DNA of 64,000 bases from Burkholderia sp. (GCF_018375725.1 NZ_JAHACR010000002.1:55411-119410), one strand, 5' to 3'. Counted from the first letter of the stretch, positions 25,090 to 34,290 are shown. Numbers and translations are program-made. The notes: generated by a model not told the origin, from the sequence alone.

Positions 25090-26730
25090 ATGACCGAGCA
25101 AAGTGGCAAGTCGTTTTTGGCCCAGTTTCACGAAGCGGCAGTGCGTGTAGCAATCGCCTTCTGCCGTCAATTGGCGTTGTCGTTGACGGGAGCGGAGCTC
25201 ACACAAGTCCGTGAACGGAACCGCGTCGAAGAAATCGCTGGGGTATGCCATACCCACGACTTCTGTGACGCGAACATGCTGATGCTCGATGCCTTTGTAG
25301 AATGCGGCCTTGCCGAGAATCAGGAATCCTGTATCGGCGACGAACTGCATCCTCTCTGGAATTTGGCGTGGAAACTGGCTGCTGAGGCTGAATTTCGCGG
25401 CGATGCATTTCGTGAGACCAGTGTGTATACGCGGGAAGTTCCGGCTGAAGCGGATTCCGCCGCGTTGAAAGCACCTCCGAATCGCATTGCTACGAGCATC
25501 ATCGCAGCGGTGGAGCGCATGCGGGCGTTGAACGTGGTGGTCGAGGTCAATGAGGCAGCGCCGTCTGTCAAGATCGACGCCCACGCGGTCCCGCACGTTA
25601 GGCAAGACGGAATTTTCACGGTTGTGGGCGAGCGTGCAGATGGCCTGATTTCGGAGGCCAGCGCCTACGTCAGCCTTGCCGAGACGGTGACGTTTGACGA
25701 AGCGATAGCGTTCATCGTGCACGGCTACCTTGATGAGTTCATCGAATTGCCAGACACCGTGCGAGACGCGATCAATTCGGTCAATGCCCAGAGAAGTCTT
25801 GTTGTCGATGGAACGGATCAGCACGGCAATTTCGCTGGTGACGGCGAAAATGCCCCGTTCGTTGTCTTTGATGTCGAGCGGCAAGAAAACATCGCTGGCC
25901 CGTTCGGCACGCGACAGGACGGTGAAAAGGCTCGATCGGCGATTCTCGCTGGTGCCCCTCCGATGTTGGATTCCGGGGCGTTGCTGGCGTATCAGTCACA
26001 TGATCGGAAACGGCCGGAAGTGACCGTCCGCGACGCGGCACAGGCACTGCTCAAAGCTTTTGGCGGGGATACTCCGTCCTGGCTGCGAGAGGAGGCTGTT
26101 GCTCTCGAAAATGCCTTGGCTTGCGAAGCCGGAGCAAACGAGGGGGAACTGCCGGCGGCGCGGGAAGGGCGCAAGCCTGAAATCGCGTCTACCGAGGCGA
26201 ACTGGAAGGAAGTGGCCGGATCGCTTTACGGTGCAGTCGATTCGCTGGAGACTCAGGTTAACCAGATGAAAGGGCTGTTTCCGGACGAGGACGGCATGAT
26301 ACAGGAGGCACTGGAGGAAGCCGGCGAGGCGACCCGAAGCTATCTGGCGGCGTCTCGCGCGAGTCACAACAGCGCAATCGGCGACCGGAAACTGCCGGAA
26401 AAGCCGGTTACATCACGAATGCTCGCTGAGCAATATCCGGTGAAAGGCTCGATGCCCCATTCGGTCGTGCATCAGCTGTATCAGCTGCGCGAAGCCGAGA
26501 TCTCCACCCTGAGTCAACGAGCGGTGATCTTGGAGTTTGACCTCCGCGAACTTGATCGAGGCGGAAGGGCTGTCGTCGCAAGCATGCTGTATGCGAAATG
26601 TGATGACGTCGCCCGAAACGCGCTCTTGCATGACGAGCACCCGCACGTGCGTAGCTGCGCAGTGATTTCGCGCTCGGAACTTGAGCCGGAGCCTGGGCAC
26701 AAGCCGTCGATCCCATCTATCGACGTGTAA
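25090..26730 (+). CDS. Large hypothetical protein, 546 aa
   Basis: Start MTEQSGKSFLAQFHE directly after GGAGCACAT. Soluble and acidic, apparently multi-domain: 1-140 helical with several Cys/His (GVCHTHDFCD); a middle part with FVVFDVERQENIAGPF; and a C-terminal helical part (HQLYQLREAEISTLSQRAV) that looks like HEAT-type repeats (ARNALLHDEHPHVRSCAV). No enzymatic motif seen. Last gene of its unit. Confidence 0.85.
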   Translation: MTEQSGKSFLAQFHEAAVRVAIAFCRQLALSLTGAELTQVRERNRVEEIAGVCHTHDFCDANMLMLDAFVECGLAENQESCIGDELHPLWNLAWKLAAEAEFRGDAFRETSVYTREVPAEADSAALKAPPNRIATSIIAAVERMRALNVVVEVNEAAPSVKIDAHAVPHVRQDGIFTVVGERADGLISEASAYVSLAETVTFDEAIAFIVHGYLDEFIELPDTVRDAINSVNAQRSLVVDGTDQHGNFAGDGENAPFVVFDVERQENIAGPFGTRQDGEKARSAILAGAPPMLDSGALLAYQSHDRKRPEVTVRDAAQALLKAFGGDTPSWLREEAVALENALACEAGANEGELPAAREGRKPEIASTEANWKEVAGSLYGAVDSLETQVNQMKGLFPDEDGMIQEALEEAGEATRSYLAASRASHNSAIGDRKLPEKPVTSRMLAEQYPVKGSMPHSVVHQLYQLREAEISTLSQRAVILEFDLRELDRGGRAVVASMLYAKCDDVARNALLHDEHPHVRSCAVISRSELEPEPGHKPSIPSIDV

Positions 26731-26744
26731 TCGATCAGCCTGAA

Positions 26745-26793
26745 ACCCGCCCGCCGTGTGCTCCCTTTCGGGAGTGCCGGCGGGATTTTTTTG
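26745..26793 (+). terminator. Rho-independent terminator
   Basis: CCCGCCCGCCG...CGGCGGG with an inner CTCCCTTTCGGGAG hairpin, followed by ATTTTTTTG. Confidence 0.85.
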
Positions 26794-26810
26794 TGCCGAG
26801 CTGGGGAATT

Positions 26811-26877
26811 TTCCCATCAGGAAGTTTGTGGCAGAATAGGTCCGTTTTCCCAACGGCAGCTAGTCCGAAATCTAGCC
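26811..26877 (+). promoter_or_regulatory. Palindromic promoter with covaried 5' hairpin
   Basis: TTCCCATCAGGAA, CAGAAT/AGAATA as -10, then a hairpin in which both strands differ from all other copies: GCTAG (26859-26863) with CTAGC (26872-26876) instead of GCTGG with CCAGC. This double change preserves pairing. Confidence 0.7.
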
Positions 26878-26929
26878 ATATTGCGGTGCGTTCTGACCGC
26901 AGTCGATTCTCACCATCCGGTGATTTTAA

Positions 26930-26988
26930 ACCCATGCGGGGCATCTCGGCCCTGGTGGGCGTGTGCTTCGCGGTTCATTGGAGCACAC
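26930..26988 (+). promoter_or_regulatory. Two-stem leader hiding the SD
   Basis: ACCCATGCGGGG first stem; GTGTGCTTC with GGAGCACAC, nine positions, reaching the ATG. Confidence 0.75.
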
Positions 26989-27705
26989 ATGAAACAGCAA
27001 AACATCAAGTCGTTCATCGCCCCGATTCTCGTGGGGAAGGTCTTTCCGTACGCAGTCTTGGTCAAGGCAACCGATGCCGATGGCCCGGGCGAGTTCGAGG
27101 CCAATGGCCTGATGTACGAAAACGGCCACGTGCTGATCGAATACCCGTTCCGTCGTCCGGGGCAGAGTATCGAGCAGGCCACGGTCGAAGGCGGCGATCC
27201 GGCGAATCATTACCAGATCGATATCACCACGGCCGTGTTGCCCGACGGGACCGAACTGGCCCGCGGCGAAGCCTGGGAAGAGATCTCGTATCCGTCGAGC
27301 TGGGCCGATCGCGTTAAGGCGGCGATCGCGGCTCACGGCGAAGCGTCGTTCCTGCGCGGCGACCATCGTCTCTCCGACGATGGGCACGCGGAAGGTGCAC
27401 GGCTGTCTGCCGAGCTCAGTCAGGCCGAAGACAACCTGTACCGTCTGCTCGGTCTGAAGCCGAACATCGACGAGGAGCGCACCAGCATCAAGGTGGCGGT
27501 CCTTTGTGAAAGCTCGCAAGGCATTCCCGAGATCCGCACGTTCGAATTGCCCGTTGCCGACGTCGATATGGACGAGGGCGAGCACTACGAGGTCGCGATC
27601 GAGCGTGCCGTCGCTGAAGGCTACGGCGGCAAGATGGTCGCATTCGACGAACACGACCACGCCGCGCGGCACCTCTTCGAGACGGCGGCTTGGTTCACGA
27701 AGTAA
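26989..27705 (+). CDS. Hypothetical protein, 238 aa
   Basis: Start MKQQNIKSFIAPILVG. Acidic, soluble. A central helix (GARLSAELSQAEDNLYRLLG) separates two beta-rich halves. First gene of the unit that also encodes a cytosine-5 methyltransferase and a PP-loop enzyme, so it may be an accessory factor for DNA modification; nothing in its own sequence proves that. Confidence 0.8.
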   Translation: MKQQNIKSFIAPILVGKVFPYAVLVKATDADGPGEFEANGLMYENGHVLIEYPFRRPGQSIEQATVEGGDPANHYQIDITTAVLPDGTELARGEAWEEISYPSSWADRVKAAIAAHGEASFLRGDHRLSDDGHAEGARLSAELSQAEDNLYRLLGLKPNIDEERTSIKVAVLCESSQGIPEIRTFELPVADVDMDEGEHYEVAIERAVAEGYGGKMVAFDEHDHAARHLFETAAWFTK

Positions 27706-27721
27706 TCCACTTTGTCTTTCA

Positions 27722-27780
27722 ACCCTTGCGGGAGCCGTTCCCGCAGGGAGCGCTTCTCGCACGTTCCCCTGGAGAAGCAT
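27722..27780 (+). promoter_or_regulatory. Two-stem leader hiding the SD
   Basis: ACCCTTGCGGG/CCCGCAGGG first stem; GCTTCTC with GAGAAGC, a perfect second stem covering GGAGAAG. Confidence 0.75.
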
Positions 27781-29211
27781 ATGAAATCCCTTCAAGGCAT
27801 GGAGATCCGCAAGCTCGGCAGCAACAAAGGCACGCCGCGCCTGTGGATCGAAGGCTCTCAGGCGAGCCGTGCTGGCTTCCTGCCGGGCATGAAGCTCAGA
27901 GTCAAGCTCGATGAGGACCGCTGTATGTTGGTCCTCGAGGCGGCGGACGATGGCGAGCGTGTCGTATCCAAGAAGGTCGTGCGCGAGCGCGAGGTTCCGG
28001 TGATCGACATCCAGAACGAAAGCCTTCTCGGCATCTTCGTTCGCATGGGCCTGACGGCCGTCCGCATCGTGGTGCAGCTGCGCCGAATCTTCGTACTTCC
28101 GATCGCCTCGGAAGTCCGTGCGAAGGAACGGCTCGACCGGCTGAAGTCGAAGCTCGCGAATGACGAACCGCTGCTTATGGTTTCGTTCTCGTCGGGAATC
28201 GGCATCCTCGACCGAGCCGCTCATACGGGGCTGGAAGAGGCAGGCATCCGCTCACGGCTGGCAGTCGCGAACGAGATCCGGGACGATTGCATGCAGCATG
28301 CGGTCGAGCACAACCCGGTTTTCGACGCGCAGACCATCCTGCTGACGGCTCCGATGCAAGAAGTGGTGTTCGACAACTGGGTGATGTCTCAACTGCCCAA
28401 GCTCGACGGCATGGTGCTCGGTATCCCGTGCAGCGGGGCGTCGAACGCCGGGCGGACGAAGCGCAAGCTGGAGTTCCCGGAGTCGCACCCTGACGTTGGG
28501 CATCTGATCGTACCGGCACTTGCGGCTGTGGCACAGGCCTCGCCGGCCTTCGTCGCCATCGAGTGCGTGCCCGGCTGGCTGAACACGGCGTCGGCGGCGA
28601 TCGCACGCTCGATGTTCCGAGACCTCGGGTATGTCGTCCACGAGACCGTGCTGAATGCGGCCGAATGGAACATGCTCGAGCATCGCGAGCGCATGTGCAT
28701 GGTCGCGGTCACACAGGGCGTTGAGTTCTCCTTCGATCTGGTCGAGCGGCCCGAGCCTCAGGCTCGCAAGCTGGGCGAGATCATGGAAGTCGTCGCGCTG
28801 GACGATAAGTGCTGGTCGCCTCTCACGTACCTGAAGGACAAGCAGGAACGCGACGAAGCGGCAGGGAAGGGATTCAAGATGACGATCGTCAACGAAGAAT
28901 CTCCAAAGGTGCCGACGCTCAACAAGACGCTCGCGAAGCGTCAGAGCACCGGAACCTTCCTGCAGCATCCGGCCGATCCGGATCTTCTCCGAATTCCCAC
29001 GGTACGCGAGCATGCTCGCTGCAAGGGGATTTGGGAGGATATGGTGACAGGAGTCACGCAGACGTTCGGTCATGAAGTATGTGGCCAGGCTGTCAGCGTT
29101 CCGCCTTTCGTCTCGGTGTTCAAGGCCCTTGGCCATGCGCTTTTGGCGTTCAAACAAGCGACGTCGATTTCGTTTGCGTCGTTTGTGCGAGCCGAGGCTG
29201 TCGCGGCATAA
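27781..29211 (+). CDS. Divergent cytosine-5 DNA methyltransferase
   Basis: 476 residues. After an unrecognised N-terminal part of about 135 residues comes a Rossmann segment MVSFSSGIGILDRAAHTGLE (motif I-like), then GIPCSG (about 214-219) with the catalytic Cys, IECVPGW (about 259) in place of the usual ENV, and EHRERMCMVAV (motif VIII-like QRRER). The Glu that helps flip and protonate cytosine is kept although Asn is replaced. Long C-terminal part for target recognition. It lies between a hypothetical protein and a PP-loop enzyme in one transcription unit, each with its own SD-hiding leader. The target base and modification type are inferred from the motifs. Confidence 0.82.
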   Translation: MKSLQGMEIRKLGSNKGTPRLWIEGSQASRAGFLPGMKLRVKLDEDRCMLVLEAADDGERVVSKKVVREREVPVIDIQNESLLGIFVRMGLTAVRIVVQLRRIFVLPIASEVRAKERLDRLKSKLANDEPLLMVSFSSGIGILDRAAHTGLEEAGIRSRLAVANEIRDDCMQHAVEHNPVFDAQTILLTAPMQEVVFDNWVMSQLPKLDGMVLGIPCSGASNAGRTKRKLEFPESHPDVGHLIVPALAAVAQASPAFVAIECVPGWLNTASAAIARSMFRDLGYVVHETVLNAAEWNMLEHRERMCMVAVTQGVEFSFDLVERPEPQARKLGEIMEVVALDDKCWSPLTYLKDKQERDEAAGKGFKMTIVNEESPKVPTLNKTLAKRQSTGTFLQHPADPDLLRIPTVREHARCKGIWEDMVTGVTQTFGHEVCGQAVSVPPFVSVFKALGHALLAFKQATSISFASFVRAEAVAA

Positions 29212-29270
29212 GTTGCATCCATTCTTGGCGGGACATCGCTTCCGCAAGGAGGGATGCTCGCTTCACTTTT

Positions 29271-29329
29271 ACCCGTGCGGGGACGCGCTCCCCCACGGGA
29301 GCGTTTCTCTCAATAATTTGAGAAACGAA
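29271..29329 (+). promoter_or_regulatory. Two-stem leader, second stem with altered SD
   Basis: ACCCGTGCGGGG/CCCCCACGGG first stem; CGTTTCTC with GAGAAACG, eight perfect pairs. Both strands differ from the GCTTCTC/GAGAAGC type, and the SD is reduced to GAGAA. Confidence 0.75.
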
Positions 29330-30526
29330 ATGGGAATTATCGAAGAACCGGTTCACTTCATCACACCCCGGTTTCTGGAGGGTGCCCCACAAGGAAAGCC
29401 CAATCAGGTCTGTTTGTCCCCGGAAGTCGAAGCGTTGCTCGACCGCGATGCCGTAGTAGCGGTCGGGGTATCGGGCGGCAAGGACTCGGATGCCTGTGCC
29501 ATCGCGGTGGCAAAGCACCTGGATGCGATCGGCCACAAGGGACCGCGTCTACTGGTGCATTCCGACCTCGGCCGTATCGAATGGAAAGACAGCCTGCCGA
29601 GTTGCGAGCGTCTGGCTCATCGATTGGGGTGGGAATTGCTCGTGATTCGGCGTCAGGCCGGCGACATGCTGGACCGCTGGGAGGTGAGATGGCGCAACAG
29701 TGTCCTGCGGTACGAGGAACTGTCCTGCGTGAAGCTTATTCTTCCCTGGAGCACGCCATCGATGCGGTTCTGTACCAGCGAAATGAAGACCCACCTCATT
29801 TCCAGCGCGTTGAAAAAGCGTTTTCCGCAAGGGGACATTATCAACGTGACGGGCATTCGCCGTCAGGAAAGCCCGAACCGCAGCAAGATGCCGGTCTGGG
29901 CTCCGAACGCCGAGCTCACCCGCAAGGGTGGGGTTGGGATTACCTGGAACGCCATCATCGAATGGCCTGTTCAGGACGTGGCGTATGCGATCCACGATGT
30001 TGGTCTCAGTCTGCACGAGGCCTACACCCGGTACGGATTGTCACGCGTCAGCTGCTGTTTCTGCATCATGTCGTCGGAAGCCGATCTCATCGCGTCTGCG
30101 ATGTGCGAGGACAACCATGAGCCGTATATCCGCATGGTCCAACTTGAGGTGAAGTCGTCCTTCGCCTTTCAGGGAAACCGCTGGTTGTCGGACGTGGCGC
30201 CTCATATCCTGCCGTCGTCACTGCGAAGCGAGGCGAAGGAGGCGAAAGCCATCGCTGCGCAGCGCCAGGCCATCGAAGCCGAGATCCCGAAGCATCTGCT
30301 TTACGAGTCTGGGTGGCCGACCTGTTTGCCCACTCGCGATGAAGCCGAACTTCTGGCTCGTGTTCGCCGGCAGGTGTCAACGCTGCTCGGTTTTAACGCG
30401 CAATGCATTGACGCAGTTAGCGTCCAAGACCGATATGCGAGTTTGCTTGCTTTGAAAGAGGCCAAGGGCAAGGGGGGAGTGGTGGAACAAGTTGCTTCCC
30501 GACAAGCGGAACTTTGTTTTGGGTGA
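29330..30526 (+). CDS. PP-loop enzyme, PAPS reductase/DndC superfamily
   Basis: 398 residues. The PP-loop SGGKDSDACA (about 47) is the ATP-pyrophosphatase signature of PAPS reductases and their relatives. Other conserved-looking parts: LLVHSDLGRIEW, MRFCTSEMKT, VTGIRRQESPNRSKMP and CCFCIM, the last a possible Fe-S or zinc Cys cluster. Members act in sulfate reduction or, as DndC, in placing sulfur into DNA. Here it follows a DNA methyltransferase and no sulfate-assimilation or other dnd genes are seen, so a role in DNA or tRNA modification is a fair hypothesis only. Confidence 0.85.
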   Translation: MGIIEEPVHFITPRFLEGAPQGKPNQVCLSPEVEALLDRDAVVAVGVSGGKDSDACAIAVAKHLDAIGHKGPRLLVHSDLGRIEWKDSLPSCERLAHRLGWELLVIRRQAGDMLDRWEVRWRNSVLRYEELSCVKLILPWSTPSMRFCTSEMKTHLISSALKKRFPQGDIINVTGIRRQESPNRSKMPVWAPNAELTRKGGVGITWNAIIEWPVQDVAYAIHDVGLSLHEAYTRYGLSRVSCCFCIMSSEADLIASAMCEDNHEPYIRMVQLEVKSSFAFQGNRWLSDVAPHILPSSLRSEAKEAKAIAAQRQAIEAEIPKHLLYESGWPTCLPTRDEAELLARVRRQVSTLLGFNAQCIDAVSVQDRYASLLALKEAKGKGGVVEQVASRQAELCFG

Positions 30527-30580
30527 CGTAAGTCCCCCTTTGGGGGGATTTACCAACCCGGATGTATGAACCTGTAACCC

Positions 30581-30622
30581 ACGCCCGCAGCCTCCCCACA
30601 AGGGACGCTGCGGGCGTTTCCG
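30581..30622 (+). terminator. Rho-independent terminator
   Basis: ACGCCCGCAGC pairs with GCTGCGGGCGT; its T run overlaps the next palindrome. Confidence 0.75.
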
Positions 30623-30645
30623 TTTAGGAAATCCCCCGCTATTTG
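30618..30645 (+). promoter_or_regulatory. Palindromic promoter without 5' hairpin
   Basis: TTCCGTTTAGGAA, then TATTTG at the standard 16-nt spacing. No GCTGG hairpin or two-stem leader follows. The surrounding stretch to 30696 shows nothing else. Confidence 0.5.
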
Positions 30646-30696
30646 TGAACGTTTATCGATTGTTTATGTGAACTCTCTGACGGAAAATTTCGCATT

Positions 30697-30876
30697 ATGC
30701 AAGGCGTCGATCCCCGATTCGTTCCCCTGCGCGATGCCCTCGATTGGGTGCGGGAGAGCGCTCGTCTGGTGTGGCGAAAAATCATCATGCATGTGGCGGT
30801 TTGGCGAGACGTCTTCCTCGGCGTCCCGGCGCAGCAGATGCCTAAAACGATTCCGGTCGAGAGCCTTCCGGCTTAA
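30697..30876 (+). CDS. Possible small protein, 59 aa
   Basis: Frame MQGVDPRFVPLRDALDWV onward has protein-like composition and ends just before the next small gene. SD is weak (CGGAAAA). An overlapping frame of similar length looks less protein-like. Supported mainly by the palindromic promoter just upstream; doubtful. Confidence 0.4.
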   Translation: MQGVDPRFVPLRDALDWVRESARLVWRKIIMHVAVWRDVFLGVPAQQMPKTIPVESLPA

Positions 30877-30896
30877 CGACTGGCCACGGAGTGGAC

Positions 30897-31088
30897 ATGG
30901 TAGGGCAGTACTGGATCGATGCGGTTCAACACGAAAAAGCGGTCGGCCTTCTGCGCGAGGCGCTGAAACACATCAGTGACAAGCCATGGGAGGAGTCGTC
31001 GCTGCTCCATGCGCGGATATCTGAATATCTGGGCGAGCCGATCCAACACGCGGATGCGGTTGTGCTTGCGCGGGCAGGCCGGCTTTGA
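30897..31088 (+). CDS. Hypothetical protein, 63 aa
   Basis: ATG after CGGAG (a GTG two codons earlier is in frame). Helical: MVGQYWIDAVQHEKAVGLLREALK. The pattern of two helices with Trp/Tyr spacing resembles a single TPR-like repeat. No leader element. Function unknown. Confidence 0.6.
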   Translation: MVGQYWIDAVQHEKAVGLLREALKHISDKPWEESSLLHARISEYLGEPIQHADAVVLARAGRL

Positions 31089-31142
31089 CCGAAGGAATCG
31101 TGCACGATGTACCGCGCGGAAAACACGCGCGGATCTTCCCCC

Positions 31143-31170
31143 TTGAATCGGGATTTCCGTCTGATACGGT
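31143..31170 (+). promoter_or_regulatory. CTTGAAT promoter
   Basis: CCCCCTTGAATCGGG with TTGAAT, exactly 16 nt, TACGGT (31165-31170). Shares CCCTTGAATCGG with the sites at 37974 and 42690. Confidence 0.6.
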
Positions 31171-31294
31171 GGTACCACCTGGATGACAGCCCCGGCGAAG
31201 TAAAATGCTGAGCCGCTGGATGGCGCTGTATGGATCGCTAAGGGCGGCGCGCAGTCCGCTCGATTGAGCGGGATCTCCAATTTCTGAGGCCACT

Positions 31295-31987
31295 ATGCCG
31301 TTTCTTGCTATCACCGCCTTCCTGATGTACGCGAATATCTTTGCCGCCATCCGGCAACTCGGAAAGCCGGGAAAGGGACCTCTGATCGGCGGCGCGCACA
31401 TGCTGACGTGCCTGGCGGCATCGATCGCCTTCCTCGGTGGAACGGAGCTGATTCAGTTCAACCTGTTTGGCGGCATCGGCGGAGCTGCGTACAACTGGAC
31501 GCCGCTTGCGTATTTCGTTGTCGGCTTGCTGAGCCTGATCCTGTTCGGGATCAAGTTCGTTTCGGCCGCGCGGGCCGGCCAGTCGGGCGGGAATCTGAGG
31601 TTCGGCCTATCGCTTTGGGCGGTCTTCGCAGCACTCTATGTCTGCGGGACGGCCATCGATCACTGGATTTTCTTTCGTGACGTGAACAGATCCGGCTCGA
31701 TGGACGTCGGCTTCACGGGTGAGCAGATGACCTGCAGTGGCGACCAGATCCTTGTGCGCCTGGAGGCCAATACAGCCGTCTATCGGTGCCCGAAATCGAT
31801 CAGACTGGGTCGCGACTATGCCCAACCGTTCGTGCCGTGGCCGAGCTACGTACAAGGCGAGAGCGCCAAGCTCAAGGCGAACGTCGACGCGGTGCAAAAG
31901 GCGGCTGCTGAGTCGAAAAACGGCGTCGTACATCTGCCGGATAGCGTGACCAGGTATCTGTCGCAGCCAACGCAAGACTCGAACTGA
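31295..31987 (+). CDS. Membrane protein with periplasmic/soluble tail
   Basis: 230 residues with about four hydrophobic segments (5-22, 35-53, 65-88, 103-122), then about 100 soluble residues containing two Cys (MTCSGDQILV, AVYRCP), which could form a disulfide outside the cytoplasm. It lies about 125 nt behind the CTTGAAT promoter. No family recognised. Confidence 0.8.
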   Translation: MPFLAITAFLMYANIFAAIRQLGKPGKGPLIGGAHMLTCLAASIAFLGGTELIQFNLFGGIGGAAYNWTPLAYFVVGLLSLILFGIKFVSAARAGQSGGNLRFGLSLWAVFAALYVCGTAIDHWIFFRDVNRSGSMDVGFTGEQMTCSGDQILVRLEANTAVYRCPKSIRLGRDYAQPFVPWPSYVQGESAKLKANVDAVQKAAAESKNGVVHLPDSVTRYLSQPTQDSN

Positions 31988-32007
31988 CCTGCGCAGCATC
32001 GAGGAAC

Positions 32008-32073
32008 TTCTCGTCAGGAATTCCGCGATATACTGATGCCTGATTTTCGACGGTAGCTGGACCGAAACCAGCC
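32008..32073 (+). promoter_or_regulatory. Palindromic promoter and 5' hairpin
   Basis: TTCTCGTCAGGAA (one mismatch), TATACT (32029-32034), GCTGG/CCAGC hairpin (32056-32060 with 32068-32072). Confidence 0.7.
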
Positions 32074-32096
32074 AACAACGCACTATTCGGTGCACA

Positions 32097-32153
32097 ACCC
32101 TAGCGGGGCAGTTTCCCGCCGGGGGCCTGCTTCGCATCTTTCAGGAGCAGGAT
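32097..32153 (+). promoter_or_regulatory. Two-stem leader hiding the SD
   Basis: ACCCTAGCGGGG/CCCGCCGGGG first stem; CCTGCTTC with GGAGCAGG second stem. Confidence 0.75.
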
Positions 32154-33419
32154 ATGTCTCAACCCACCGTGGTTTCCCGACGGGGCGTGGTCCCGTTCAA
32201 TGTCACGTTCGAGGCGACGGGCTTTACCGACGCTGATCTGTGCAATTGCGAGTTCGCTGAAGAAGAAGCGCGAGGGTTCAGCGAAGTTGCGATGACCGAG
32301 GGACAGTTCCCGGCCGGAATCCTTTCCGTCGTCCGGGGATGGATTTCCGAAGACGATGCGCAGAAGCCGACCGATCGCAAGGTGTTCGTCTGCGTCACGT
32401 TGCGGGTTTACGCCGCGAGCGTCGAAGACGCGTCTCGAACGGCTCCGCCGGCGGCACTGTTGACGCGAATCGTGGACGCGATGGCGTCCACCGTAACCGG
32501 TGAATGCCTGGTGAGCCTCGAAGGCAACTGGAAGGTCACCGAAGTCGTCCCATTCGGTGAGCTGGCAGATGGTCAAGCTGGGGATGGTTCGGTCGAGACG
32601 ATCCGTCAAGGTCGGCCGGATGGGGAATTGCTGGAAAAGCGGATTCTCGCGGTCTTTCTTCCGCAAGCCTGGGTGAACGACTACGCGACGTACATCGACG
32701 GCCAGCAAGCCGTGGATGTGACGAAAGTCGTGCTGGAGATGGATCTGCAGAAGATCCACGCTCTGCGCGACTATTCTGATTCGACAGATGCTCTGATAGA
32801 CACTGTTGCACTCGGTCATAACGGTCCGTTCACTGTTCGTGCCAAGGACAGCATTTGTGATTTTTTCGAGGTGAAGGACCTGTCCGACATCGCGGAATCC
32901 ATGCTGCTCGCTGCTCGCAAGGCAACGCTGAAACTGCCGGGGATCCAGTCTGAAACCGTTTCTGTCAAGGTTCAGGAATTGTCCGGAAGCCGGCTCGACT
33001 GGGCCGTGGCTAAAGCTCTCGGCTGTAGCCTTGTCAGCGCGCACGATCACTTCCGCCGCATTGCTGCGGGAGCGTGGAGCGAAGAGAAGATCGTCGAGCA
33101 TTTGGGAAAGATATCCAACGAGCAGTGGATCATTGACCCCATTACCCACAACGCTGTACCGATTCCGACGTTTTCGACATCCTGGCAGTCTGCTGGTCCG
33201 ATCATCGACCGGGAGAATATGTGGCTGTCAAGCGCTCGCTATATGGCTCCTTCAGTAACGCCAGATGCAGACCGGGCATGGATGGCGAAATCCCTCGCTC
33301 TTGCACCGATTGCGCCAATGTATGGTCCCACGCCACACGTTGCCGCAATGCGCTGTTACGTCGCCAGCAAGTGTGGTGAGGTTGTCGAGACCCCTGCCAG
33401 CTTGTCGGGCCGAAAGTGA
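32154..33419 (+). CDS. Hypothetical protein, 421 aa
   Basis: Start MSQPTVVSRRGVVPFN two nt after the leader SD. Beta-rich N-terminal 150 residues (VPFNVTFEATGFTDADLCNC), then acidic, mainly helical segments. No signal, membrane segment or enzyme motif seen. First gene of a two-gene unit. Confidence 0.85.
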   Translation: MSQPTVVSRRGVVPFNVTFEATGFTDADLCNCEFAEEEARGFSEVAMTEGQFPAGILSVVRGWISEDDAQKPTDRKVFVCVTLRVYAASVEDASRTAPPAALLTRIVDAMASTVTGECLVSLEGNWKVTEVVPFGELADGQAGDGSVETIRQGRPDGELLEKRILAVFLPQAWVNDYATYIDGQQAVDVTKVVLEMDLQKIHALRDYSDSTDALIDTVALGHNGPFTVRAKDSICDFFEVKDLSDIAESMLLAARKATLKLPGIQSETVSVKVQELSGSRLDWAVAKALGCSLVSAHDHFRRIAAGAWSEEKIVEHLGKISNEQWIIDPITHNAVPIPTFSTSWQSAGPIIDRENMWLSSARYMAPSVTPDADRAWMAKSLALAPIAPMYGPTPHVAAMRCYVASKCGEVVETPASLSGRK

Positions 33420-33427
33420 CTTTTTAA

Positions 33428-33489
33428 ACCCTCGCGGGGAGCATTCCCGCTTGGGGGATGCTTCTCGCATATCGATTTGGGAGAAGCAT
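33428..33489 (+). promoter_or_regulatory. Two-stem leader hiding the SD
   Basis: ACCCTCGCGGGG/CCCGCTTGGGG first stem; ATGCTTCTC with GAGAAGCAT, nine perfect pairs up to the ATG. Confidence 0.8.
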
Positions 33490-34248
33490 ATGAATCAAGT
33501 TTCACTGCTGGAAACGCCGGCCGGTACCCGCCCTGCGCCGAGACAAAGACGAAAGCCGTCGATTTCGACGTTGCAGGTGTTGTTGATCGTAAAGCGCGGA
33601 ATGGACCTCGACTCGTTGATCGACCGTTTGCAGAAGCAGACGTGCGAAGCCTACGCGCGGTATGGCGTCGGCTCCGAGCAGTATGAACAGCTGTTCGACG
33701 ATTTGCACTGTTGCAGAATGGTTCGCATGGCGTTCGATTTCCGAGCAGCTCGCGGTTTGCCGCCCGATGGTCCCACGCCGTACGATGACACTGATTTGGC
33801 AATGTGGCTCGATGAAATTCGGGAGGCGCCGGAAATGCCGTCATGGTCCTATGTGTGCGAGCACTTTGGCCTTGACGAGAGCTTCCAGTATTCGGAAGCT
33901 CAGCAGGAGGAGTACTTCCGGCTGCTGAGTCAGGAGCATGCAGCCTCGGAGACCGAAGGGAAAATGCTTATCGTTGACGGTGTTGAACGTACGGTGGATG
34001 GCTTTGTGCTGGCGGCGGTCCGGTGGAGCGGTTCGCATCTCCGCAGCTTCCATTTGACTCGAGACGAGGCCGAAACCGCGATGAAGGACTCCACGGACAT
34101 TGACGACCTGAACGTGCTTCCTGCCAACGTGCGTTTTGCCAAGAATGGAAACGTTCGGTATTGGCGGTCGACGGGAGAGCCGGTGGCGCACCGGAAAATG
34201 CGTGGATCTGAAGCGTCGTTGTCGGGGAACCTGGAGGAGATCAAGTAG
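33490..34248 (+). CDS. Hypothetical protein, 252 aa
   Basis: Start MNQVSLLETPAGTRPAP. Basic N-terminal tail, a helical middle (VLLIVKRGMDLDSLIDRLQKQ) with a Cys-Cys pair, then an acidic domain. Ends the unit just before a strong terminator. Unrecognised. Confidence 0.8.
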   Translation: MNQVSLLETPAGTRPAPRQRRKPSISTLQVLLIVKRGMDLDSLIDRLQKQTCEAYARYGVGSEQYEQLFDDLHCCRMVRMAFDFRAARGLPPDGPTPYDDTDLAMWLDEIREAPEMPSWSYVCEHFGLDESFQYSEAQQEEYFRLLSQEHAASETEGKMLIVDGVERTVDGFVLAAVRWSGSHLRSFHLTRDEAETAMKDSTDIDDLNVLPANVRFAKNGNVRYWRSTGEPVAHRKMRGSEASLSGNLEEIK

Positions 34249-34290
34249 ACCCCATCGAAATTTTTCGGCATGTGACCATTAACCCGCATC

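Noticed and set aside
30668..30979. 103-codon frame overlapping two other small frames
   Set aside because: Cys/Arg/Ser-rich composition; the frames at 30697 and 30897 look more protein-like.
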